From the NCBI GenBank assembly GCA_030550015.1, contig JAUQQG010000037.1:1-49710 (forward strand): a DNA stretch of 49,710 nt, written 5' to 3'. The position numbers were made by a program, and so were the translations under genes. This DNA is from a bacterium (lineage in GTDB: Bacteria; Sysuimicrobiota; Sysuimicrobiia; Sysuimicrobiales; Thermofontiviventaceae). The notes beneath the pieces are model-generated. The model did not search any database. It was not told the DNA's origin and saw only the letters and a program-made list of their open reading frames with translations. Each line of letters starts with the position of its first letter. The stretch's first letter is position 1. Of the stretch, positions 14,882-23,186 are shown in pieces.

Positions 14882-15885
14882 CTCCTTCCCCACACCATCG
14901 CAATCGCGTACCCAGTGGCAGAGATCAGAAAAGCGATCCAGGCTGCATATCGCGCCGCCTCGCGGATGCGGCGAGGGGCAAGAGGGCGGGTCATCTCCCC
15001 CAGGAAGGGCCTTTTCTCTACCCTTCCCTCGTAGACGTTGACCCCTCCGAGGCGGACACCCAGGGCTCCGGCCATCGCCGCTTCTGGAATCCCGGCGTTG
15101 GGGCTAGGGTGCTTTCTCCCATCGCGGCGGAGAGTAGCATAGCAACGCTTAGGATCGAGACCCGCAACCCATGCCGCCAGGGGAAAGAACGGGATAGACA
15201 GGCGGGCAGGAAGATAGTTCAAGGCGTCGTCGAGTTTCGCCGAGGCCCAACCAAAGTGCAGGTACCTCGGGTTTTTATGGCCCACCATCGCGTCCAAGGT
15301 GTTGGCAGCGCGGTATCCCATGGCCGCAGGGAGGCCGCCAAGGAGCGCGTAGAAGAGCGGGGCGGTGATGGAGTCTGTGATGTTTTCCGCCACCGACTCC
15401 ACCGTCGCGCGTACCACTTCTTCCTCCGACAGGTGAGAGGTCTTGCGGCCAACGATCTCTCCGGCCCTTCGCCTCGCAGTTTGAAGATCTCCGGATTCCA
15501 GGGCTTCCGCAACCCGATGTGCCGAGGCAAGGAGCTCCCGGATGGAAAAGGTGGTAGAGAGAATGGCCCCTTCGAACCCTAGGCGCAGCCAACGAGGCAG
15601 ACGACGAAGCCCCTGCTCCAGCAAGGCGGTACCCCCCAGAGCAACTCCCACCACGATCGCGACAAAGAAGACCCCAGCGGCGCGCTGGTCTCCAGGCCTC
15701 TGGTGAGCAGAACGAAGCCTCCCCTCTAGCCATGCGGCAAGACGTCCCATGCCCACGACTGGATGGAGAGAACGTGGAGGCTCACCAAAGGCCAAGTCAA
15801 GAAGGAGAGCCAACGCCATCAGCAAAGACCGTTCTCCCACAGCCGCCTCTCCTTGTGCATCATCACGATGATCTTCGTGAGGCAT
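14866..15885 (-). CDS. cbiB: Adenosylcobinamide-phosphate synthase CbiB
   Basis: The membrane protein (339 residues from the chosen start) has the typical opening ALALLLDLAFGEPPRSLHPVVGMGRL, then GRKTSHLSEEEVVRATVESVAENITDS and YRAANTLDAMVGHKNPRYLHFGWASAKLDD. It joins adenosylcobyric acid to aminopropanol (phosphate), which CobD supplies. Two starts are possible: ATG at 15885, seven bases after the cbiA stop, and ATG at 15819, which gives the more usual short N-terminus. I list the longer form; the first 22 residues are hydrophilic and may not be real. Confidence 0.93.
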   Translation of the reverse strand: MPHEDHRDDAQGEAAVGERSLLMALALLLDLAFGEPPRSLHPVVGMGRLAAWLEGRLRSAHQRPGDQRAAGVFFVAIVVGVALGGTALLEQGLRRLPRWLRLGFEGAILSTTFSIRELLASAHRVAEALESGDLQTARRRAGEIVGRKTSHLSEEEVVRATVESVAENITDSITAPLFYALLGGLPAAMGYRAANTLDAMVGHKNPRYLHFGWASAKLDDALNYLPARLSIPFFPLAAWVAGLDPKRCYATLRRDGRKHPSPNAGIPEAAMAGALGVRLGGVNVYEGRVEKRPFLGEMTRPLAPRRIREAARYAAWIAFLISATGYAIAMVWGRRWSGS

Positions 15886-15892
15886 CCTGCAT

Positions 15893-17269
15893 CTACCGCC
15901 ACAACGCGAAGGCCTCGCAGGCGTCCACGAAGCGCTTGGCCGCGTGCGGCACAGCCGCCAAGTGGAGGTGGACATAGGAAGCTAGCACGTTGCCATAGAC
16001 CAGGCCATCCCTATGCCCGTCCAGGCCGACCCCCTTCACCATGTGATAGGCGGTCTCCTGGATATCCCCTGAAAGGGAGGACCAGTGGAATTCGTGGCCG
16101 CGCGCACGCTCTCCCCGTGTGAAGAGACAGGTCGGCCGCTGCGCCTCTATTTCGACATACCCGATAGCTCTGAGGTTCTGCTCCATGACAGCGGTATAAG
16201 GGAAGACCCCCGCCATCGCGTAGCGGGTTCCCTCAGCGACCCTGAGATGCTTGCAGAGGTACATCATACCCCCGCATTCGGCATATATGGGCATCCCTGC
16301 TTCCGCCGCCCTCCGGATCGCTTCGCGCATCGACCAGTTGGCCTCGAGTTCTGCCGCATGGACCTCAGGAAACCCTCCCCCCAGGTAAAGACCACAGACC
16401 CCTTCCGGGAGATCCCTGTCTTCTGTGGGGCTGAAGAAGATCAGCTCGGCGCCGTAAGCCCTGAGGACATCCAGCGCATCCTCGTAGTAGAAGTGAAACG
16501 CCCTGTCCCTGGCCACACCGATGCGCACGCGCGAAGGGTAGGATGGGGTCAGCCATCCCTGCGAAGAGGGAAGGGAGGGGGCATGTCGGGCAATAGCAAG
16601 GAGCCTCTCCAGATCTACATGTTCCCTGACCGCTGCACCCAAGCGCTCAAAGATCTCGCCGTACTCTGCCTCGGTCGCAGGCACAAGGCCAAGATGGCGC
16701 TCTGGGATGGATCCCCCTTCGATGCGCGGGAGTGCCCCAAGGAGTGGAATGTTCAATTCCTCTTCGATGGCTTGTCGCAGCCACTCCCTGTGCCTTGGCC
16801 CGCCACTGAGGTTACAGATCACGCCTGCAAGGTGAACCTCCCGGTCGAGCTCCCGGAACCCGAGGACCGTCGCTGCGATGCTCCGGACCGCGCTGGAAGC
16901 GTCCACGACGAGGATCACCGGCGCATCCAGGAGCTTGGCCACGTGCGCCGTGGAACCTGCCTCCCCCTTCCCGTTGGATCCATCGTACAAACCCATCACA
17001 CCTTCAATCACGGCGATCCCCTTGCCCACCGCTGCACGACTGAACAGAACCTTAAGCACCTCCTCTGGGAGGATCCAACTATCGAGGTTCCGGGAGATCC
17101 TCCCAGTTGCGGCGGTGTGCAAGCTTGGATCGATATAGTCAGGCCCAACTTTGAAGGGCTGGACGCTTAGGCCGAGAGAGCGCAGGGCTGCCATGAGGCC
17201 CAGTGCAACTGTCGTCTTCCCGACCCCGCTATGGGTCCCAGCGATGACAACGCGCGGCACATGCACCAT
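15893..17269 (-). CDS. cbiA: Cobyrinate a,c-diamide synthase CbiA
   Basis: This 458-residue amidotransferase has an N-terminal ATP domain with the P-loop GTHSGVGKT and VGPDYIDPSLH. The C-terminal glutaminase-like domain has YLGGGFPEVHAAEL, the catalytic Cys in YAECGGMMYL, and YVHLHL near the end. It amidates the a and c side chains of cobyrinate. The ATG at 17269 directly precedes the conserved VHVPRVVIAGTHSGVGKT segment; the open frame extends a further 22 codons into cobQ. It follows cobQ with 19 bases between. Confidence 0.94.
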   Translation of the reverse strand: MVHVPRVVIAGTHSGVGKTTVALGLMAALRSLGLSVQPFKVGPDYIDPSLHTAATGRISRNLDSWILPEEVLKVLFSRAAVGKGIAVIEGVMGLYDGSNGKGEAGSTAHVAKLLDAPVILVVDASSAVRSIAATVLGFRELDREVHLAGVICNLSGGPRHREWLRQAIEEELNIPLLGALPRIEGGSIPERHLGLVPATEAEYGEIFERLGAAVREHVDLERLLAIARHAPSLPSSQGWLTPSYPSRVRIGVARDRAFHFYYEDALDVLRAYGAELIFFSPTEDRDLPEGVCGLYLGGGFPEVHAAELEANWSMREAIRRAAEAGMPIYAECGGMMYLCKHLRVAEGTRYAMAGVFPYTAVMEQNLRAIGYVEIEAQRPTCLFTRGERARGHEFHWSSLSGDIQETAYHMVKGVGLDGHRDGLVYGNVLASYVHLHLAAVPHAAKRFVDACEAFALWR

Positions 17270-17288
17270 CCCTGCACCCCAAAACGCC

Positions 17289-18863
17289 TCAAGCACCCTT
17301 TCCTTCGTCTTTTTCCAATGACAGAGCCCCTTCAAAAATCCGCCGGGATGTTGGTGGGACGAGCCCTAAGACCCTGAACAACCACACCACATCGAGGTGA
17401 CGCCACACTGCCTCGGCAAGACGCTCGAAGGAGGTTTCCAACATGGCAGGTTCCCCTTCCCGCAGGAGATCGAGGCGGAGACCCTTCCGGGAAGCCACCC
17501 AGGAGATGAGCGCCTGCCGCAGAGGAGGATTCTCAAACAACCCATGGAGGTAGGTCCCCCAGACGAGGCCGTCAGGAGAGATCATTCCCTCCTCCCGCGC
17601 TCCTTCTCCACAGATGCGAAACACAGACTGGCCCTTTCCCCCAGACCGTCCCGTGTGGATCTCGTAACCGCGCACCCGCATCCCGCGCAGGCCAGCAAAC
17701 GGTCCAAGATCTGTGATCACTTCAGCCTCGACTTGCACCGTGACTTTCCCCCTTTGAAACACCGTCTCTAGCGGAAGGAGACCGAGGCCTTCTGCCTGGG
17801 CGAGAGAACCTTCCACGCCATCCGGATCGTGTAAGGATCTCCCAAGCATCTGAAAGCCACCACAAATCCCCACAAGAGGAATCCCCAACGTGCGCGCGGC
17901 GCAAATCTGGTCCACCATCCCTGTCGCGCGCAGAGCCTTGAGGTCGGCAATGGTGGTTTTCGTGCCAGGAAGCACAATGAGATCAGTGGGGCCGATGCGC
18001 TCTTCCGGCCGGACGAAGCGGAGGCGCACCCCCGGCTCCGTAGCGAGGGCCAGGAAATCCGTGCTGTTCGCGAGATGCGGGAGGTCTACCACGACCACAT
18101 CAACCTGCACCGTGCTCTCACGAGAAAAGTACAGTCTAGGTTGGGTCTGGCTGTCCTCCTCTCCAAGTGCAAGGCCAGGAAGGTAGGGGAGAACGCCGAC
18201 GACAGGGACCCCGAGCGTCTCCTGGAGGAACGAGATGGCCGGGGTGAGGAGATCTGCATCCCCGCGGAACCGGTTGATGACCACGCCCACCACGCGCCGC
18301 TTCTCCTCTGGAGGGAGAAGCTCCATCGTCCCCACCAGCGCGGCTAGGGCTCCGCCGCGGTCGATGTCTGCTACGAGAAGGACAGGGGCATCTGCCATAG
18401 CTGCTACGGCCATGTTGGCCAGGTCGCGCTCTCTCAGGTTCACTTCGGCTGGGCTCCCCGCACCTTCGATCACGACGACATCCGAAGTGGAGAGCAACCG
18501 CTTCAAGGAAGAGGAGATCGCCTCCTGGGCCATCTCCCGGATACACGCAGGATACTCCCGTGCGCTGAAACTGCCGACCACACGGCCATGCACAATCACC
18601 TGGCACCGACTGCCCGCTTCGGGTTTGAGAAGGATCGGGTTCATGTCCGCGGAGGGGACCGCCCTCGCGGCGAGGGCCTGGATATACTGGGCCCAAGCGA
18701 TTTCCCGCCCGTCCGGGGTGACAGTTGCGTTTAAGGACATGTTCTGCGCCTTGAAGGGGCTCACCCGGTATCCCTCTTGGGCAAATAGGCGGCAGAGGGC
18801 GGTCACCAGAATGCTCTTCCCAACCCCTGAGGCCGTCCCTTGGACCATGATCGCCCGTCCCAT
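17289..18863 (-). CDS. cobQ: Cobyric acid synthase CobQ/CbiP
   Basis: This 524-residue enzyme amidates the b, d, e and g side chains of adenosylcobyrinate diamide. The N-terminal domain has GTASGVGKS, then KAQNMSLNATVTPDGREIAWAQ and VADIDRGGALAAL. The C-terminal GATase domain has the nucleophile in VGICGGFQMLGRSLHDP and the His in WGTYLHGLFEN. The length is slightly above the family norm (about 490-510), because of a C-terminal tail after residue 500. AAAGGAG precedes the ATG. Confidence 0.95.
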   Translation of the reverse strand: MGRAIMVQGTASGVGKSILVTALCRLFAQEGYRVSPFKAQNMSLNATVTPDGREIAWAQYIQALAARAVPSADMNPILLKPEAGSRCQVIVHGRVVGSFSAREYPACIREMAQEAISSSLKRLLSTSDVVVIEGAGSPAEVNLRERDLANMAVAAMADAPVLLVADIDRGGALAALVGTMELLPPEEKRRVVGVVINRFRGDADLLTPAISFLQETLGVPVVGVLPYLPGLALGEEDSQTQPRLYFSRESTVQVDVVVVDLPHLANSTDFLALATEPGVRLRFVRPEERIGPTDLIVLPGTKTTIADLKALRATGMVDQICAARTLGIPLVGICGGFQMLGRSLHDPDGVEGSLAQAEGLGLLPLETVFQRGKVTVQVEAEVITDLGPFAGLRGMRVRGYEIHTGRSGGKGQSVFRICGEGAREEGMISPDGLVWGTYLHGLFENPPLRQALISWVASRKGLRLDLLREGEPAMLETSFERLAEAVWRHLDVVWLFRVLGLVPPTSRRIFEGALSLEKDEGKGA

Positions 18864-18935
18864 CTCTAGACACTTCTCCTTTCTAAGGCACGGCGTGGCC
18901 GTGCCCCTACGAATTGCCCATCCGCTCCCTTGCCT

Positions 18936-19475
18936 CTACTTCACTCGCACTGGAACCCCCGCCACCATCCAGTAGACCTCCTCGGCCTGCTTAGCCACGA
19001 GTTGGTTCGCCTCTCCCAGGATGTCCCGGTAGGCACGCCCCAAAGGTGTGGACGGGACCACTCCCTGGCCCACCTCATTGGACACCACGATCACCGTACC
19101 TTTCCACCTCCGCAACTCCCGGAGGACCGCCCGCACCTCTTTGAGGATCGCCCGCGCCGCTGCAGGATGGGTCGGGTTGTCGGAGAAGGGCTCAAGCAGG
19201 TTGGCCACGTACAGGGAGAGACAATCGATCACGAGGGTACGCGCGCGGCCTGCAATCCGGAGGACGCTCCCGGAAAGGCCCACAGGCACTTCCACGGTCC
19301 TCCAGCTCTTCGGGCGCATCCGCCGGTGCCTGGCGATGCGCGTTCGCATCTCTTCATCCCCAGCGGTCGCTGTAGCTACGTAGACGACGGGCTCCTTGAG
19401 GGTGCTGGCGAGGCGCTGGGCAAAGGCGCTCTTCCCGCTGCGTGCCCCTCCCAGGACCAGAATCATATGGCCCAT
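18936..19475 (-). CDS. cobU: Adenosylcobinamide kinase / guanylyltransferase CobU
   Basis: This 179-residue enzyme has the P-loop LVLGGARSGKS, YVATATAGDEEMRTRIARHRRMRP (which contains the guanylylated His) and VIDCLSLYVANLL, then VVSNEVGQGVVPSTPLGRAYRDILGEANQ. It phosphorylates adenosylcobinamide and transfers GMP to give adenosylcobinamide-GDP, the substrate of CobS. GGAGAGGGGA precedes the ATG at 19475; an ATG three codons later is possible. Confidence 0.94.
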   Translation of the reverse strand: MGHMILVLGGARSGKSAFAQRLASTLKEPVVYVATATAGDEEMRTRIARHRRMRPKSWRTVEVPVGLSGSVLRIAGRARTLVIDCLSLYVANLLEPFSDNPTHPAAARAILKEVRAVLRELRRWKGTVIVVSNEVGQGVVPSTPLGRAYRDILGEANQLVAKQAEEVYWMVAGVPVRVK

Positions 19476-19496
19476 TCCCCTCTCCCCCATCCCCCT

Positions 19497-20411
19497 TCAC
19501 CTGAACAGGTCCGGATGGAGCAATCGGGCAATCACCTCTAAACCGTCCACGAGCCGAGGGCCAGGCCGGTGCACAAGGTTTGGATCTACGAAGTACACCC
19601 TCCCAGAGCGCACGGCGCGCAGCCTCCTCCACCCAGGCTTCTCCGAGAGTTTCCCGATAGCGCCGTGCGCATCGGTTGTGGCGATGATCACTTCTGGATC
19701 GCGGGCGATCAGGTCCTCCATGCTGTAAAGAGGATACTCTCTTGGCCCTACCAGGTCCCCGGCGATGTTTCGCCCTCCCGCCATGGTAACGAGACTGTGG
19801 ATGAATGTTCGCGGCCCCGCGGTCATGAGGGGCTCGGGCCAGACGATCCAGAAGACCGTGGGACGCTGGCTCAGAGGGATCTTCCCTGTCTTGAGGGTGA
19901 TTGCTCGGATGCGCTTGCGCAGCGCACCAACAACCTCCCATCCTTTCCGGATAACGCCCCCTAGACGCGCGACGGTGAGGATGGAGTCCAAGACCCCTTC
20001 CACAGTCTGGGGATGGAGGGCAAATACAGGGATCCCGAGTGATTCCAGCTTCTCCACAACAACTCTCTGCACTCCCCCAGTGACCAGGACGAGATCCGGA
20101 CGGAGGCTCAGGATCCGCTCGTAGTCGGGGTCGATCATCCCCCCAACCTTTGGTTTTTCGCGAACCTCCGGGGGATAGTCCGAAAATCTGTCGACACCAA
20201 CGATCCTGTCGCCTAAACCAAGGGCGTACAGGATCTCTGTGTTCGAGGGAGCAAGGGAGAGAATGCGCTGCGGGGGCTGACGCAGGGTGACGGATCGTCC
20301 CAGATCATCGCGAAGGGAAAGAGGAAATTGATCAGCGGGAGTTGCAAGGGAGGTCCCCACGAGGAGGAAGGAGAGGAAAAGAACAAGAGGGGAAAGCCAG
20401 TACCGGCGCAT
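19497..20411 (-). CDS. btuF: BtuF-like periplasmic cobalamin/corrinoid-binding protein
   Basis: This 304-residue protein has a Sec signal (MRRYWL then a hydrophobic helix to about residue 23) without a lipobox Cys. It is a cluster A-III substrate-binding protein with PQRILSLAPSNTEILYALGLGDRIVGVDRFSDYP, DYERILSLRPDLVL and VYFVDPN motifs typical of BtuF. It is the first gene after the cobalamin riboswitch. It would capture corrinoids for an ABC importer, but no BtuC or BtuD is encoded in the window. Iron-siderophore binders share this fold; the operon favours cobalamin. Confidence 0.87.
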   Translation of the reverse strand: MRRYWLSPLVLFLSFLLVGTSLATPADQFPLSLRDDLGRSVTLRQPPQRILSLAPSNTEILYALGLGDRIVGVDRFSDYPPEVREKPKVGGMIDPDYERILSLRPDLVLVTGGVQRVVVEKLESLGIPVFALHPQTVEGVLDSILTVARLGGVIRKGWEVVGALRKRIRAITLKTGKIPLSQRPTVFWIVWPEPLMTAGPRTFIHSLVTMAGGRNIAGDLVGPREYPLYSMEDLIARDPEVIIATTDAHGAIGKLSEKPGWRRLRAVRSGRVYFVDPNLVHRPGPRLVDGLEVIARLLHPDLFR

Positions 20412-20420
20412 CTGCCTGCC

Positions 20421-20437
20421 TCCTTTCGACCGAAGGA
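20421..20437 (-). promoter_or_regulatory. Hairpin over the btuF ribosome binding site
   Basis: On the minus strand TCCTTCG pairs with CGAAAGGA (one bulged A), and the 3' arm holds the AAAGGAGG ribosome binding site before the btuF start codon. It lies 14 bases beyond the cobalamin aptamer. It could serve as a translational expression platform, since no U-tract terminator is visible. Confidence 0.5.
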
Positions 20438-20449
20438 TCTCGGCTCCCC

Positions 20450-20710
20450 CCGGGCAGGTCTCCTGGCTTCCGGATCATCGCAAGAGCGTCGGCAAAACCC
20501 CTGCATTTTGCGCGCCCAAGCAAGAAGGAACTCGCGCCTTCCCAGGCCAGTCCTCGGCAAGGAAGAACCTTACCGCGGTACCAAGCCCAGTGGCTTTCCC
20601 TCCCTCACACGGGAGGTGCGAGCCCGCTCCCCGGTCACAGTGGCGGGACCGCAGCGGACTTTCACCGCTTTCCCTTTTCACCCGCTTGGTTCCAAACGGG
20701 CACCCGGAGG
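20450..20710 (-). promoter_or_regulatory. Cobalamin riboswitch
   Basis: On the minus strand the element opens with GGGTGCCCGTTTGG, then GGTGAAAAGGGAA and GGTGAAAGTCCGCTGCGGTC, then CCGCCACTGTGACCGGGGAG. It closes with the B12 box AAGCCAGGAGACCTGCCC (20469-20452). These are the standard conserved blocks of the adenosylcobalamin riboswitch, in order. It precedes the nine-gene cobalamin operon, which is expected to be repressed when cobalamin is abundant. Confidence 0.96.
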
Positions 20711-20795
20711 GTTCGTTGTACTCTCTTTTTCGCCCTCCTTCACAAGACTCCTCCCAAAGAGATTGAGATGGCGCTAAACCTTACCACAGAAGGCT

Positions 20796-20824
20796 TTGCG
20801 CTTTTTGTAGAGTCGTGATATACT
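20796..20824 (+). promoter_or_regulatory. Extended -10 promoter upstream of CDF transporter gene
   Basis: TGATATACT contains an extended -10 (TG-N-TATACT, -10 at 20819-20824). A weak -35, TTGCGC, lies 17 bases upstream at 20796-20801. It points towards the CDF/chrA pair, with a leader of about 70 bases. Confidence 0.5.
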
Positions 20825-20902
20825 CACCTTAGGTCATTCCTCGCAGGGACGTGAAGGACCTAAGCGAAACGCAACAAGGCCTTGGAGGGCAGGAGGAATT
20901 CC

Positions 20903-21814
20903 ATGGATTCTCCCATCGCCGATGCATCCGGTGCATTCTGGCTACGCATCCGCACAGCCCTTCTGGCGCTTGTCGCAGGAGTCCTCATCTTCCTCCTGAA
21001 GTTCGGGGCCTTCCTCCTCACGAACTCCGTAGCCTTGCTCTCCGACGCAGGAGAATCGGTGGTCAACGTCGCCTCAGGAGCCCTTGCCCTCCTCACCCTC
21101 TGGCTGGCCGGACAACCTCCCGATGAGAACCACCGCTACGGTCACGGAAAGATCGAGTACATCTCCAGCATCCTGGAGGGGGTGCTGATCCTCGCCGCAG
21201 GCGTTTCTGTGCTCATCCTCTCCATCCCTCGTCTTGTGAAACCTGCCCCCCTCGCGCGCCTGGGGTTGGGTCTGGCGATCTCCCTCGTCGCGAGCGGCAT
21301 CAATCTCCTCGTGGCCCTCGTGATGCGTCGATCCGCAAAACAGACGGAGTCCATTGCCCTGGAGGCAGGCTCCGCTCACCTCCTCACAGACGTCTCTACC
21401 ACAGGCGGGGTCGTAGGAGGGCTCATCCTCGTGCGTCTTACAGGATGGACAATCCTTGACCCGCTCCTGGCGATCCTCGTAGCCCTCCACATCCTGAGAA
21501 CGGGAGCGTCCCTCACCAGACGCTCCCTGGGAGGGCTTTTGGACGAGCGTCTCAGCGAGCAAGAGGAGCGAACTCTCCGCAGGATCCTCGACCGTTTTGC
21601 CTCTGAAGGCGTCGCCTACCACGATATGCGAACCCGTAGGTCTGGGGCACAGCGTTTCGTCGATCTCCATATGGAGGTCCCCTCCCACCTGAGCGTCGAG
21701 GAAGCCCATGACCTCGCCGACCGTGTAGAGGCTGCCTTGCGCAAGGAATTTCCCTCCCTGGACGTCCTCATTCATCTGGAGCCTGAGACAGCACCTCGAG
21801 AGGGTATCAAGTAG
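20903..21814 (+). CDS. Cation diffusion facilitator (FieF-like metal efflux transporter)
   Basis: This 303-residue protein has six membrane helices followed by a cytoplasmic domain (about residues 215-295). Family motifs are TNSVALLSDAGESVVNVASG in helix 2, PPDENHRYGHGKIEYISS after it, and SAHLLTDVSTTGG in helix 5 with the H-X3-D metal pair. The C-terminal domain reads RRSGAQRFVDLHMEVP then LDVLIHLEP, as in FieF/CDF proteins. It would export divalent metals such as Zn, Fe or Mn in exchange for protons; the ion cannot be told from sequence. GGAGG precedes the ATG at 20903. The stop codon is directly followed by the chrA start. Confidence 0.9.
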   Translation: MDSPIADASGAFWLRIRTALLALVAGVLIFLLKFGAFLLTNSVALLSDAGESVVNVASGALALLTLWLAGQPPDENHRYGHGKIEYISSILEGVLILAAGVSVLILSIPRLVKPAPLARLGLGLAISLVASGINLLVALVMRRSAKQTESIALEAGSAHLLTDVSTTGGVVGGLILVRLTGWTILDPLLAILVALHILRTGASLTRRSLGGLLDERLSEQEERTLRRILDRFASEGVAYHDMRTRRSGAQRFVDLHMEVPSHLSVEEAHDLADRVEAALRKEFPSLDVLIHLEPETAPREGIK

Positions 21815-22957
21815 ATGATCTGCTGGAAAGATCTTACGGAGGTGGCCCGCCTCTTCCTCAAACTCGGCACAGTTGCCTTCGGGGGGCCTGCTGCGCACAT
21901 CGCCATGATGGAGGAGGAGGTGGTCAGGCGCAAGCGATGGCTAGACTACCAGCAGTTCCTGGATCTCCTCGGGGCCACCTACCTCATCCCTGGGCCGAAC
22001 TCCACGGAGATGGCCATCCACATCGGTTACACGCGCGCAGGGTGGCGGGGGTTGATTGCGGCGGGGGTCTGTTTCATCCTCCCTGCCACGGCCATCGTGA
22101 TGGCTCTCGCATGGATGTACACGAGGTACGGAGCGCTCCCCGAAGTGGGAGGGATCCTCTACGGGGTCAAGCCTGTGATCCTCGCCATCATCCTGCACGC
22201 CTTGTGGGGATTGGGGAGAGCTGCAGTAAAGAGCCCATTCCTCGCAGGCCTGGGAGCAGCAGTCCTCACACTCTCCCTCGCAGGCGTAAACGAGGTATTC
22301 TTGCTGTTCTCCACCGCTTCCCTGGCCATGACTCTCAAAGGGGCAGGAGGGTGGGTGCGCGGGACGCCCGCACTTCTCCTCCTCCCTGTCACCGGGGGAA
22401 AACCTGTCCTCCTGAGCCTCGGCGCAGCCGTACCTTTCACCCTCTCCAAGCTCTTTTTGGTCTTCCTCAAGGTGGGTGCTATCCTGTACGGCAGCGGATA
22501 CGTCCTGTTGGCCTTTTTGCATGCAGATCTTGTGGCGCGACTGGGCTGGCTTACCGATCAACAACTCCTGGATGCCATTGCCGTGGGACAGATCACCCCA
22601 GGTCCCGTGTTCACCACGGCTACGTTCATTGGGTACCTCCTGGGGGACTGGTGGGGCGCCATTATCGCAACTGTGGGCATCTTCCTCCCCTCTTTTCTCT
22701 TCGTTGCCTTAAGCCACCCCTTCATCCCGAGGCTCCGAACCTCAGCCTGGGCCGCTGGTTTCCTGGATGGCGCAAATGTTGCCTCCCTGGGCCTGATGGC
22801 TGCGGTAACCTTGCAACTTGCGCGGGCGGCGCTGGTCGATGAAGTGACGATCCTCCTCGCGCTCGCAGCTGCAGTGCTCCTCTTCCGCACCAGGATCCAT
22901 TCAGCATGGCTCGTCCTGGCCGGTGGCCTCTTCGGCCTCCTCTCCCACTGGATCTGA
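21815..22957 (+). CDS. chrA: ChrA-family chromate transporter
   Basis: This 380-residue protein has two homologous CHR halves. The first has LGTVAFGGPAAHIAMMEEEVVRRKRWL and YLIPGPNSTEMAIHIGY. The second has FLKVGAILYGSGYVLLAFLHADLV and DAIAVGQITPGPVFTTATFIGYL. About ten to twelve membrane helices are visible. ChrA proteins expel chromate, although many homologues have unknown anions as substrate. The ATG follows the stop of the CDF gene with no gap, so the two are translated together. No regulator of the chrB type is present. Confidence 0.93.
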   Translation: MICWKDLTEVARLFLKLGTVAFGGPAAHIAMMEEEVVRRKRWLDYQQFLDLLGATYLIPGPNSTEMAIHIGYTRAGWRGLIAAGVCFILPATAIVMALAWMYTRYGALPEVGGILYGVKPVILAIILHALWGLGRAAVKSPFLAGLGAAVLTLSLAGVNEVFLLFSTASLAMTLKGAGGWVRGTPALLLLPVTGGKPVLLSLGAAVPFTLSKLFLVFLKVGAILYGSGYVLLAFLHADLVARLGWLTDQQLLDAIAVGQITPGPVFTTATFIGYLLGDWWGAIIATVGIFLPSFLFVALSHPFIPRLRTSAWAAGFLDGANVASLGLMAAVTLQLARAALVDEVTILLALAAAVLLFRTRIHSAWLVLAGGLFGLLSHWI

Positions 22958-23186
22958 GGCGAGCGGGATCGCTCACAATCCTTGCCAGAAGAGCGTATAG
23001 GGCAGGGAGGGTCCCCATTTCCTCGGGGAGAGAGCATCCTAGAAAGGAGCACGTACAGGGGGAGGCTGAGGGCTTCAGGAAGGAGCACTCCGCGTAGGAG
23101 AAGTTGGGGATCTCGAGGAGGGTCTCAGAAAGAGGGAGGGAACCATGCTCGAAGCCTATGTGGAGAGGCTCGACGCTGCAATGCAG

